Assembly: GCA_033064195.1 (NCBI GenBank)
Contig: JARBJD010000016.1
Location: forward strand, 372,001 to 436,000
Origin: Blattamonas nauphoetae
Taxonomy: Eukaryota; Preaxostyla; Oxymonadida
DNA: 64,000 bases
Reading direction: 5' to 3'
A program made the translations under genes and the position numbers. The notes below the pieces were generated by a model. The model saw nothing but the letters and a program-made list of their open reading frames with translations. It was not told the origin of the DNA and ran no database searches. Positions 10,130 to 19,774 of this stretch are shown here, in pieces (positions within the stretch are counted from its first letter, which is position 1; each line of letters starts with the position of its first letter).

Positions 10130-10862
10130 GCAGACGATGTGTTTCGGGGGCACCGCAAAGGGAGTGTCGACTCTGCGTGGTCACACATCCGCTGTTCTGA
10201 GTGTGGCAGTGACGAAGATTGGAAAGAGAGAGGTTGGCGAACAGAGACAGAAGAAGACGAAGAACACGAGAAAGGTGACAACAACCACCGCATCCGAGGA
10301 GGGAGTCAACCACTGTCAATTCTGGCCTGTTGATGGCTGTGTCTGTCTCGTCTGATGGAAAAAGGAGGTCAAGAGAACAGGAATGGCGAATCCAGACGAG
10401 TGGTAGCTGGTAGAGAACGTGCAGGGCGAGTTGAACAAGCGATGTCTCTTCGTCTCCTCCCGAAATGTGTCTGGATGGATCCACGCCTCACAGCGGAAGC
10501 TCATCCAAGACGACTCAACCATTCCGACGAAAGAGTCGTCGAAAACACAGGTCGTCAGCATCTCCCCTCCCACCATCATCCGCTTCGTGTTTCTACAAGC
10601 ATCTCAAAGTGCTTTTGTCACTCTCGACGAGAGGAACATCGTGTGCTCTTTTGAAGTCGCGTCTGGAAGTCTCTTCGCATCGTTCGAAGCGCTGTCTGCA
10701 GGTACAATCACCCCTGCGTGTCTGTGTGCTCCGATTCACATCATCGTCGTTGCATCATGTGGTGGGATGGTTGAGAGAACAATGTCTCAAGTTCGAAGTG
10801 AGCCATTTGAAATGTTCCAAAAAGAAGAAAAAGTTCAGAAAATGAAGAAAACGAGAAAATAA
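10130..10862 (+). pseudogene. WD40-like gene remnant
   Basis: Around 10140-10215 the plus strand reads GVSTLRGHTSAVLSVAVTK, a good WD40 strand pattern (GH followed by a hydrophobic run). A further fragment MAVSVSSDGK lies near 10332, and a longer frame at 10419-10862 continues with SAFVTLDERNIVCSFEVASG and a lysine-rich tail. The fragments are in different frames and could be linked by introns or be decayed; I could not fix splice sites. It stops 30 bp from the end of the convergent POLE3-like gene. I cannot name the parent protein. Confidence 0.35.
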
Positions 10863-10891
10863 GAAGAAAACTTGCTCATATTACCGAAAAA

Positions 10892-11454
10892 TCACGATTC
10901 AGGGGTTTCATCTTCGTCTTTTCTCTCTTCGATTTCTTCCTGAAATGTATCTGGCAAGAAGAGAAGTCAAGAGAGCATGAAAAGGCGAACCTTCCTGTTG
11001 TTCTCCTTCTATGCCTGCTGAATCAGGGAGAGGAACAGCTCGATGTTTTGACCGTTTTGGTGACATTACCGTTGGAATTTCTAAGATGAAAAGAAATGAA
11101 GAAGTGAATATCAGCATATATATCACGAGGAGTAGAAAATACGATTTGGTTAAGTGGAGGAAACAGACCGTCGAGGAAGGAAGTTGCATCATCCAAAAAG
11201 TAGTCGAAACCAATCTCTGACAATGTTTCCAAGACATCCTGAGGCGTAATTGTTGACTTTCCCTTGCTTGAGGCACTTTCAAACGCGGATGCACCCAAAT
11301 AATGAATGAACATTGTCGCACATTCATTCAACATCAAAGATGCTTGTGCTGACATTTTGCAGTCGGGTTCTGATTGCTCGACAGCTTCTTTGGCAAGGTT
11401 TTTGATTGTTGTAGCTGGTAAAAGGCTTCGTTGAGTCGGTTCTGATGTTGACAT
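10892..11454 (-). CDS. POLE3/Dpb4-like histone-fold protein
   Basis: Predicted exons 11454-11169, 11080-10991 and 10950-10892 give about 144 residues. The first 90 form a histone fold, opening LLPATTIKNLAKEAVEQSEP, then KMSAQASLMLNECATMFIHY, then STITPQDVLETLSEIGFDYF. This layout matches POLE3/Dpb4 (small DNA polymerase epsilon subunit, also in CHRAC chromatin remodelling) better than NF-YB, which has a different L1 and alpha-2 sequence. The C-terminal exon gives an acidic, charged tail (FQEEIEERKDEDETPES), also typical of POLE3. The last intron (40 nt, GT-AG) is clear. The first donor is uncertain: GTCTGT at 11168 keeps the frame, whereas GTATTT at 11142 would end the protein after four codons. 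It starts 60 bp from the divergent Sec15 gene. Confidence 0.65.
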
Positions 11455-11514
11455 TGAATTGATCCGGCTCGTGATAAAGTTGTCTCGAAATCTCGATTTG
11501 TCACTCGATGTCCA
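11455..11514. promoter_or_regulatory. 60-bp divergent promoter (POLE3-like / Sec15)
   Basis: Only 60 bp separate the two start codons on opposite strands, so both promoters and any untranslated leaders must fit here or overlap the genes. No TATA box or other named element is evident. Confidence 0.5.
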
Positions 11515-14510
11515 ATGGAAAGCTTGAGTGATAATTTGGACACCAAGCTCGTCACATCACTTGAAAGAGGAACAGAAGAGCATCTTCGAGACGAAATCAC
11601 ACAAATTCTCCAGGACAGGGAGAACGAAATCAAAACTATTTGTGAGGAACATTTTGAGGTATCCTTCTCATTTCATTTGAATATTTCATTATTCAATGTC
11701 CGAACAAACATGATATTCTAGGATTTTCTCGTCTCATGTCAAGACATCCTCAACATCAAAATTGCAGTCTCTGGCCTTCGAGATCAACTTCTTTCCACAA
11801 AAGAAGCAATTTCTACATCAGGATCTGAATTGCTTGAAGAAATTACGGAGCGACAAAGGAAACTCCACGCTCTGAATAATATCGATTCAACCTTGACGGT
11901 CCTGAATTCGGTATTGCTTTCTGCCTCTCCCAATTCTCTTATTGTCTCTATATAGTGTCTTGCTCTCCTTCTTGAACACTCTCGTCTTCTAACTCTCCTC
12001 AAATCACAACATTATTTCGAATCCCTGAAAGCAATCCATAGACTCAAATACAACCACTGTGCTTCACTGAAAAGTCGTTTTGCATTTGTAGCTCATATTG
12101 ATTCTTCATTGGATCAACTTGCAGCCTCTATTCATGATTGGTCCAAACTGAATCTTTTCAACTGGCTCGCTAACACCCGACAGAAGCACAAAATTCTCGG
12201 TCTTGTCACACTTTATGAACAAGCCGTGGATGTTGATCCGAATAGAGACCAGATCGAAGAAGAACTTGGGGAATTGCTGACTGAAGAGCAGTGGCATTCG
12301 TTGCATCACAGCGACCAGTTTCTCTTCGATATTGTCGGTCTCGACTTTAATCCCGTCCTCCAATGGTATGCTATTTTCAGCGAGTATAATCAAGAATCGG
12401 ATTTCTTTGGGGGATCTGGCAAGCAATCGTCCATCTCATCGGACGCCAAGAAATCGAACACACAAGCTCAATCTGAGTTTGATGCTCATGATTTCCGAGA
12501 CGAATACCGTCGGATTCGGCGTGTACATGCCAATTATGATCTTGAAATCGCAGGGTACACTGCAAAGGTCGGTAGAAGCTCAGGGGCATCTCAAGGAAAC
12601 AAAGTTTCCGAATGGATCGCACCCTACTGTGGTTCCGTTTTGGGATACTTTATTGTGGAGAATACATTGCAGTCATTTCTTCCTGATTTGATGATGACGG
12701 CTGAGATTGAACTTCTGTGGGACGAAGCCGTACAACGTCTTCTGAAACGGGTTAATGATGAGCTTTTTACGCTCCACCCACCACCCGCAAACTTCTCATC
12801 CTCTGCTGCAATGGATGATGATCTAGCTGGCGACGACACGAACACCGAAATCGAAGAAATCATCAACTCGAAACAGACACTCGTCGTGTTCTCTTCTGTG
12901 GCACAACAATATCGTTTCAATGTCTCTGCACTCGAAGATTGCCTCTATCGCTCCGCCCAACCATTCATCAAGGCTCTCATCCCTGTTTTCGAACAACGAA
13001 TCGGAACCATCATCTTCCGTGACACGTTCGCCCCATTCCAAGTCCAAAATGCAGAACAAGATGAAGAATTTGTGCAAAACTTCCATTTGGACAGATCGCA
13101 GCAAGATTACTGCATAGCGAATCAGATACCCTCACACGTCAATTGTCTTGCAGAAGAAGACGATGAAGGTGGCTTTGGAACTCTTGGGCCAGGATCCATG
13201 CCTGTGTACCTTCCTGACCAAGGTCCATCATCGTTTGGAGTTATGACGCTGATGAGACAGTCACATGGGCAGGCACATAATCTGGGCACAATCCACGCAA
13301 CCCTCCGAGCCTCTCCCACTCGCTCTACCCTCCAGGTATCGCCAGACCGCCAACCAAAGGGTGGGTCGCCTCTTCTCTCATCAATTGGCAATGCTTTTAG
13401 CGGAAGCGGGTTCCGAAGGAAGAACACATACCCACGAACATACATGTTCACTTCCATCCCTGTTAACATCCTCGCCCTGTTCGAACTGTTCCTGACATAC
13501 CTCTTTGAATACTGCCAACACCTTGGGGAGTTCCACGAATTGATCAGAGATGCCATCGACTGTCTTGTGAGGAACGGGGTCGCCAAATTCTTCAACCAGA
13601 TCGCGCAGACACCTTCCATCCAGCTCATCCAGCTGGCTCGTCTGTCCGTCGACAGTGTCATTCTCACCGATGCTCTGTCAGCCGTTGAGGAGATCGTTCA
13701 ACGACACACTGCGAAGTCCGCAGTCGAGTTCCATCTCGCTTCGAAAGAGGTTCTGCGGTCGACCACACGCACGCTCTCGTCGAGGATTGAAGCAGCAACA
13801 GGAAAACGGACTCGAACGTTTTTGGAAGGCATTTGGACGATCAACTGGTTGCCCACAAGCCAACCGAAGCCTCCTCAGGACATTGTCGACGGGTTGCGGA
13901 TCTTCTTCGATGACATGCAGCAGAACACGCTGGTTATTCTGCCAGCGACCATCGCGAATTCGTGCTGGAGCAGCGCTGCGACGAGTTTGGAAATGGCCAT
14001 TGTGGTTTGTAATTCTTTGTGATTTGGTTGGTTGATTCAGTTCTCGTGACACATTTCTTTGTTTTCTCCATTCTCCTCATCTTCTCTCGTCGTGATCTCC
14101 ATCATTATTTCTCTCCTCTTCTCATCATTGCCATTCCCTCCCAGAACTTCCTCTCCGACCCAAAACAAAAAGGCTTCAATGCTCTCGCCCTTCTCAGCGT
14201 GGACCAGCTGATCACCTCCCTCGACCCCCTCCTCCACCAGTACTGCCCTGCCCTTTCTCCTCTTTTTGAGAACGTGCAGTCAGTCCTCTCGTTCTTCCTG
14301 AACTCCACGTGGGATGGCTACCTGAAAGGCACTGTCACTGTGAAGGACACGAAAGTTCCTCCTCCTCTTCTTCATACGGTGTGTGGGAAGTACAGGGAGG
14401 TGTCGTTCCTTACGACGGTGAAGCGGGGAAGGGAGACATTGAAGATTCCGAAGAAGAAGGAGATCGACTTGATCATGAAGAAGTTGCAGAAAGAAGAGAA
14501 CATAAAGTGA
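11515..14510 (+). CDS. SEC15: Exocyst subunit Sec15 (EXOC6)
   Basis: Exons 11515-11658, 11722-11910, 11956-14004 and 14145-14510 splice in consistent phase to about 915 residues (animal EXOC6 is about 800). The N-terminal coiled coil reads LRDEITQILQDRENEIKTIC and then FLVSCQDILNIKIAVSGLR. The middle carries GYFIVENTLQSFLPDLMMTA and the cyclin-free helical-bundle core of CATCHR tethers. The last exon holds the conserved LSFFLNSTWDGYL region. Sec15 is the exocyst subunit that binds Rab8/11 (Sec4 in yeast) on secretory vesicles and passes them to the plasma membrane. The insert at about residues 480-560 (ProSer-rich, RASPTRSTLQVSP) is lineage-specific. Donor choice for intron 3 (GTG before GTTTGT) could shift by one codon. 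Confidence 0.85.
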
Positions 14511-14728
14511 ATATCGTCTTTTTTAAGTCTTCGTTCAATTCTTTGTTTGATGTTCATTCATCAAAGCGCCCACTCCGAAGCTAGCCGTTCTGGTTCTGCC
14601 GCATCAACAGCCTCCTCCAGGCAAGGAAGACGCCCGAAAGGAAGAAAAGTGGTGCCGACGCCTCCGAAGAGAGTTGAGACGATGACGATCGTCCTCGCTG
14701 CCAAGCAGACACGCTCGCCAATTCAAAG

Positions 14729-14914
14729 ATGTCAGTCTTCACCAGATTCCAGCGCACTCCTTCACGAGACATTGCCTCACTCATTGCCAATGCCTGTGTT
14801 GTTATCTGCCCAACTGACCCGTCTAAATTTAACGTTGACAATGTTCGCTTCATAAAGATCATGGGTGGTTCTCTCACAGACTCAGTCATGATCAACGGTA
14901 CAGATCCAGGTTGA
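14729..14914 (+). pseudogene. Fragment of chaperonin CCT subunit theta (CCT8)
   Basis: A 61-codon frame reads RDIASLIANACVVICPTDP, then KFNVDNVRFIKIMGGSLTD. This is the conserved piece of CCT theta that in intact proteins reads FNVDNIRVCKILG and leads to the GMVF segment, here absent. The match is confined to this stretch: upstream (14580-14728) is a basic, unrelated frame and downstream a stop follows INGTDPG. It is a truncated copy of about 60 of roughly 540 residues, wedged between Sec15 and the methyltransferase gene. It is either a processed or duplicated fragment, or an isolated exon of a shuffled gene. Confidence 0.6.
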
Positions 14915-14995
14915 TCAACTCATTTTTTGACATGCTTTTTTCTCAATTTTGATCACAATGGTTTCGTCTAAACATCAACACCCATATTCTTGACC

Positions 14996-16279
14996 ATGAA
15001 CCACATCGCGATCGCACCAATACCGGAAGTTGTTCAAGAATTACCTCTCAATCATGAAGGTTTGCTCCATTCTTCCTTATTTTTCATGTTAGAGGCTGAA
15101 ATTGAGGCATCTGATCCAAAATCAGATAAAACCTACACACTCCCCGGTGGTCGTGCTCCTCGCAGTATACTTGCAATTTATTAGCCTTATTTTTGTTTAG
15201 AAGCTTCAAAATCCAAGACTCTTAAGGAGAAGACAAAAAAAGCCCCTCCTAAGAGAGAAATTTCAGCCTCACCTTTAGAAGCAAAATCTCCTACAAATCA
15301 GATGCGAACACTCAGCCAACTGAGTCAACTTTATGGGATACCTCGAGATCCTTTAGATCATTTAAATTCATATGACACAACGAATTATTCACCTTCACGT
15401 TTCAACACTCAAATCATCACGAAAGATAATATGCTCTTCTATCCGTACTCATTTGATTCAAAAGTTCCATTTCCCGGCCCAATCAATACTAACCTCTTGG
15501 TGTCAGCCTTACCATCGGACATGACACCAAATCCCGCCCATCGGAGGAAACCTGATACTTCAGCTCAATTTTCGTCTCCGATTCTCAAACCAACAGAAAT
15601 CATGCCTGTTGCCCCAGTTTCCAAAAGTGCACACAACAAATATCAGGAGCACATCATGAGCAACCACTACTCAACGATCTGCACAAAGAACTCAACAGAT
15701 CGATGGCTTACTCCTCCAAACATCATCCATTCCGTTGTCCGAATGGTACGCCGCCCAATTGATCTGGACCCAGCGAGTGAACCGTCTGCTCAGCGAATTG
15801 TGTGCGCCCGTCAATACTGGACGAAGGATGCCCTCCAAAGGGAGTGGAATGCCGATGTTGTCTATGTTAATCCCCCATTTGGAGATATGAGGGGCTTTAT
15901 GGGGCATGCCATGAACCAATACATCAAAGGAAACATAAACCATCTTTTTATGTTGACACGTTTTGCTCCTTCGTCAAAATGGTACGGTGATGCCTGGTGC
16001 CATCCCCACTGCTTCACTCTCATCTTCAGTCGTCGTCTCAAGTTTTGGAACGCCCACAATTCCATCGACGGTGACGTATTTCCACACAAAAGCACGATGC
16101 CCCACGAAATCGGTATGTTCTACTTTGGGCCGAACGGAATTGACTTTGACAATGAATTCCGACAGTATGGAAGAATCGTCTTTCCGATCAATCACATCCT
16201 TGCTGAGTTGCGTTCCGACGTCTCACAAGATGAGGACACAAAAGCTCGAGAAGAGAAGAAAGTTGTACGCAAAAAATAG
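14996..16279 (+). CDS. Dam-type DNA N6-adenine methyltransferase, intron-bearing
   Basis: Exons 14996-15059, 15093-15164 and 15201-16279 (introns of 33 and 36 nt) join in phase to 404 residues. The first 100 are basic and disordered (KASKSKTLKEKTKKAPPKRE), fit for a nuclear protein. From about residue 210 it carries the phage/bacterial Dam fold (PF05869 type): WLTPPNIIHSVVRM, then PIDLDPASEPSAQRI (residues 232-246), then the catalytic NPPF in VVYVNPPFGDMRGF (269-272). It should transfer methyl from S-adenosylmethionine to adenine N6 in DNA. Two spliceosomal introns show it is resident in the nuclear genome, not contaminating phage DNA. The family is known mainly from phages and bacteria, with related enzymes recalled from Trichomonas, so lateral acquisition is likely. 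Target motif and activity are unknown. Confidence 0.8.
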
Positions 16280-16513
16280 TGAAGTACACTTTCTTCCCTT
16301 TTTTAACATCATTTTAAAATACTGCGTTACTTTTATCCTTTGCTACACGTCATCTCCCCACTTTGGCATAGTTGACGATGAACTCGCCATTTTACACAAC
16401 AATACAATATCTAACGATCATGAGACTGATCACGAGTTTGTTTTATCCGGATGCCATAATGAAAATCGGTTCATCTTTCCTGTTAGTTCAGTCGATTGAT
16501 CGACCCGTCGTTC

Positions 16514-17689
16514 ATGTTCTGCATCCCTTTTCTGGTATCACTTTTCATTTGTCTGAACTCTACACAATCTTCAATGGATGCAATTCATTCACCTCCAACT
16601 TTTTCACCTGAATATCAAGCTATTGTTGAATCTTGGGGCAAAGCCTTCGGCTTCAAGTTTACATCTCAAGATTCTGCCTTAATCCGAAAAAATCCAGCAC
16701 AGTCAAGCGATGAAAAATATAGCCGTCGTTTTCTGACCCAAGTTTCGAACGTACTCTCCTCCTTCTACCCAAAAACTCACGAACTCACAAAGGCTCTCCT
16801 CACAAAACAACCGTCTCTGCCATTCATTTCAATCCCAATGGGAGATGTTCGGACAGCTGCAAGCACACTCAATCGTGATGAAGCACTCTCACCGAAGTAT
16901 TATTGCGTTTCTCAACTCTCTGCTGACATGATCCAATTGTTCGATCAGACTCAACCAAATGTGATGGTTGCAAGCCAGTTCAATGCACTTGAATCACCAG
17001 GTTCAAGCGTGTCTCCTCTTCCGTATTGGCCGTCTGACCACACTCAAGGTCCTCGAGCAAGTCTCCAATCATTAAGCGGAGCAGACCTCCGCTGTGCTGC
17101 CCAGGAGCTCGGTACTCTCCCCGATGCCATCCTCCCTGTTCTCTCTTCTCTCTCTGTTGATGGTCGCCCCATTTTGGAAGTTTATCCTAGCTTGTATCGT
17201 AATGGGTATCTCTGTCTCACAAACGTCAGAGATTTGAATCATCTTCAACTTCTCAAAGATCATATCGAATCGCATATCACTGACCTTCGCCTTCAGATGC
17301 AGTGGGTGAAGTGTGAGGCAACAGACACTTTCCAACTCCAAGCATTTTGTGCTGCTCCTTCTTTCCAGGGTATGGTCGTTGATTGGAACCAAAGAACAGA
17401 AAAAATCTCACTCCTTCGTTCCATCTGCCGCATTCTTGTTGTTGAGCAATATCGTGCGGTTGCAACTATCGCAGCACTGAACAAACGTCCCTTCCATCTA
17501 ACCTCAGTTGGTCAAGGTGTCTTCAATAACCCACCAACTGTAATGGTCGACTGTTTCAAGGCAATTGATGAAGTGTTGCAGGGGACGGATACAAAAGTGT
17601 ATTTTCACTGCTGGACCAGACAAAGTGCACTCCAGTGGACACAGGTTCTTGACCGCTTTGGAAGGAAGTTTGAAGCGAAGATTGATTAA
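16514..17689 (+). CDS. Secreted or membrane-directed protein with a DHTQGP motif
   Basis: An intronless frame of 391 residues from ATG at 16514. The start (MFCIPFLVSLFICLNSTQSS) is a strong signal-peptide candidate. If translation begins at the later ATG (16574) the protein would be cytosolic. The centre has VMVASQFNALESPG, then SDHTQGPRASLQSLSGADLR. I recall an uncharacterised family in protists, bacteria and large viruses with VASQFNxLE and DxTQGP motifs in the same order, but I cannot name a function. The C-terminal 130 residues hold a regular alpha/beta domain (TKVYFHCWTRQSALQWTQVL). It follows the methyltransferase on the same strand with a gap of about 235 bp and may share its origin. 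No enzyme motif is obvious. Confidence 0.6.
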   Translation: MFCIPFLVSLFICLNSTQSSMDAIHSPPTFSPEYQAIVESWGKAFGFKFTSQDSALIRKNPAQSSDEKYSRRFLTQVSNVLSSFYPKTHELTKALLTKQPSLPFISIPMGDVRTAASTLNRDEALSPKYYCVSQLSADMIQLFDQTQPNVMVASQFNALESPGSSVSPLPYWPSDHTQGPRASLQSLSGADLRCAAQELGTLPDAILPVLSSLSVDGRPILEVYPSLYRNGYLCLTNVRDLNHLQLLKDHIESHITDLRLQMQWVKCEATDTFQLQAFCAAPSFQGMVVDWNQRTEKISLLRSICRILVVEQYRAVATIAALNKRPFHLTSVGQGVFNNPPTVMVDCFKAIDEVLQGTDTKVYFHCWTRQSALQWTQVLDRFGRKFEAKID

Positions 17690-17781
17690 TGAGTCGAGTC
17701 TCTTCCTTCTTGTTTTACAACACAATCATCTTCTCTCATGAAACATTGGTGAAATGAGAAGAAAGAGCGAACAGAATGAAA

Positions 17782-19587
17782 TCAAGGTTGGAGTTTCATT
17801 GGGGCGTTTCCAATCATTAAAACAAGAGAAATGAAGATAATACCCAGTAGGGGAAGATATACATTGTCATTGATGGCCCCGTACACTTCGTATAGAAAAA
17901 TGACAACGAATGACGCGAACAACCAGATCTTTTGATTCGGAAGGTGATGCGGACAAAACGCTTCAGAGTTTTCAGCAGGAATGTCGATCAATTTTCGAAC
18001 GCAGAAGTTCTGGGCGCGTTGGTGAGATTGGTCAAGGACCAGCAGCGACAACATTGTGGCCATGATCGAGCCTTCGACAGACTTCTTTGAGAAAGGCCAG
18101 TTGTGTCGAGCATGCCGAGAAGACGAAAGTTTCTTCAGCGATTCACCGATGATGGCTGCAACGGAATCTCCAAGGCCGATGATGATGACACCCGAGATGG
18201 TGAGTGGGTAGAAGACAAAGAGATTGGAGGTGAGGCTGTTGACGAGAGAAGGGGGGAGATTCAGCTTGATAAGGTCAATCTCTTCGCCAGGAAAAGAGAT
18301 TGAGAGCTGAGTACCGAGAATGAATGGAGTTGCAGCAGCAACGAGGAGTGTGATGTGTGACGTCGGGAAGCTAGCGGTATCACGTGAATCCAGAAGCGAA
18401 GACAAAATATATCGAACCTTGTGTGCCACTTCTTGGAAAGGAGTGAGTGATTTATCATCCCACGAAGCATTCGAGACTGTAGAAGGATAGGGGGAGGGTT
18501 GCGGTGATTCTGACTGTTCAGAATCTTCCGATGTATCAGAGTGAGTGTCAGTTCCAAGAATGTCATTAGTAACAAGATCTGGTGTTTGAAGCTCTTCTGA
18601 ATGTGGTTTGGACTTGTACATTTCGGTTGAGCCGTAAATGAAGAAATTGACTCCAATAAACAACCCCAAAACAACACCCAGTGCTCCACATGTCAGAAAA
18701 GAACACTGTGCATTAAGTTGTCCAGCAGGGTAATAGCAGCAGACGAAAACCAGGAGATGATAGATTTTTCGTTTCGTGTGATGGGAAATGCGGTGGTGAT
18801 CATTTGGTGCTGAGGCTGAAGCTGCAGTGTGAAAGAGGATTACTGCCAATAAGTCGACACTGGCGAGCCATACACCTAAAATCCGCATACAACTGTTGAG
18901 TTCGGAAAATATCCATTTTCTTGTTGTTGTGATGTTGAATGTTGGGAGAAGAAGTTTAGTCATGACGATCCACGTCCCAATTGATGCGAGTGTATAGAGA
19001 ATAATGACAAGAAGGTGGAAAATAACCGATCGTAGTGAGATGTAACCACGCCGCGCGTAATAATCGGGAAGAATACACGCTGACATGGACCGAAAAGCTT
19101 TTTGGGTAAAAGGCACCATAAAGAGAAAGGCACCAACAACGACTTGTGCAAGGACTGTTGTTGCGAAGAGGAAGAAAGGTGTGACGGTTTTCTGTTTGAC
19201 AAACAGAACTGAAAGAACAATTGCACTGAGTTGTGAGAGAATGAGAACCTCACCATACGAATTCTGGAGGTAGTATGAGAGAGGATTTTGAGGAAGTTTG
19301 ATAAATCCAGTTAAGAGGAAGTAGAATAAAGCGACAATTTCTGTGATTCGTTGACATCGGAGGAAAAAAGTTGGGTTTAAATCAAACCGTGTGGCAAGGA
19401 GTGATGCCAGATATGCACAGGCAGGGACAGTAATCGATAATAAAGGGGGGAGAGGGTTGATAATGTTTGTTCGACTTCGTAGTGATGTATCGGTGAATCT
19501 CCGATAAACAAGAACGATAACTTCAAGGATAAAGTTGACAAGAACTAGAAGAATATCAATAAAAGAGGGAAGATAAGTCGAAACCAT
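17782..19587 (-). CDS. DOLK: Dolichol kinase (DOLK/SEC59)
   Basis: A single exon of 601 residues from ATG at 19587 (upstream codons in frame lack an ATG). It has about 13-15 hydrophobic segments. The C-terminal third holds the CTP-dependent kinase signature: SHHTKRKIYHLLVFVCCYYP, then IGLGDSVAAIIGESLKK, then FSKKSVEGSIMATMLSLL, and a final YLPLLGIIFISL helix. Dolichol kinase phosphorylates dolichol in the ER membrane with CTP, supplying the lipid carrier for N-glycan precursor assembly. A ProSer-rich cytosolic loop (about residues 340-400, SEDSEQSESPQPSPYPS) is lineage-specific. It is tail-to-tail with the DHTQGP gene (stops 92 bp apart) and follows the kelch/PSI membrane-protein gene on the same strand. 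Confidence 0.82.
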   Translation of the reverse strand: MVSTYLPSFIDILLVLVNFILEVIVLVYRRFTDTSLRSRTNIINPLPPLLSITVPACAYLASLLATRFDLNPTFFLRCQRITEIVALFYFLLTGFIKLPQNPLSYYLQNSYGEVLILSQLSAIVLSVLFVKQKTVTPFFLFATTVLAQVVVGAFLFMVPFTQKAFRSMSACILPDYYARRGYISLRSVIFHLLVIILYTLASIGTWIVMTKLLLPTFNITTTRKWIFSELNSCMRILGVWLASVDLLAVILFHTAASASAPNDHHRISHHTKRKIYHLLVFVCCYYPAGQLNAQCSFLTCGALGVVLGLFIGVNFFIYGSTEMYKSKPHSEELQTPDLVTNDILGTDTHSDTSEDSEQSESPQPSPYPSTVSNASWDDKSLTPFQEVAHKVRYILSSLLDSRDTASFPTSHITLLVAAATPFILGTQLSISFPGEEIDLIKLNLPPSLVNSLTSNLFVFYPLTISGVIIIGLGDSVAAIIGESLKKLSSSRHARHNWPFSKKSVEGSIMATMLSLLVLDQSHQRAQNFCVRKLIDIPAENSEAFCPHHLPNQKIWLFASFVVIFLYEVYGAINDNVYLPLLGIIFISLVLMIGNAPMKLQP

Positions 19588-19774
19588 CTCGACGGAGAGG
19601 TTAATCGATCCTCCCAACAAACAATGTTACATGACTTGGATTCGTTGGACGAGTATAGAGAAGTTAGAAAATTTCCATCAGCACAATTGGAAAGAAAAAG
19701 AGGACCCTCTGAGAGATGAAACGGGAAGATGGTGAGATGAGTGACGAAAGAAGATTAGTAATGAGTGTCGGTAA

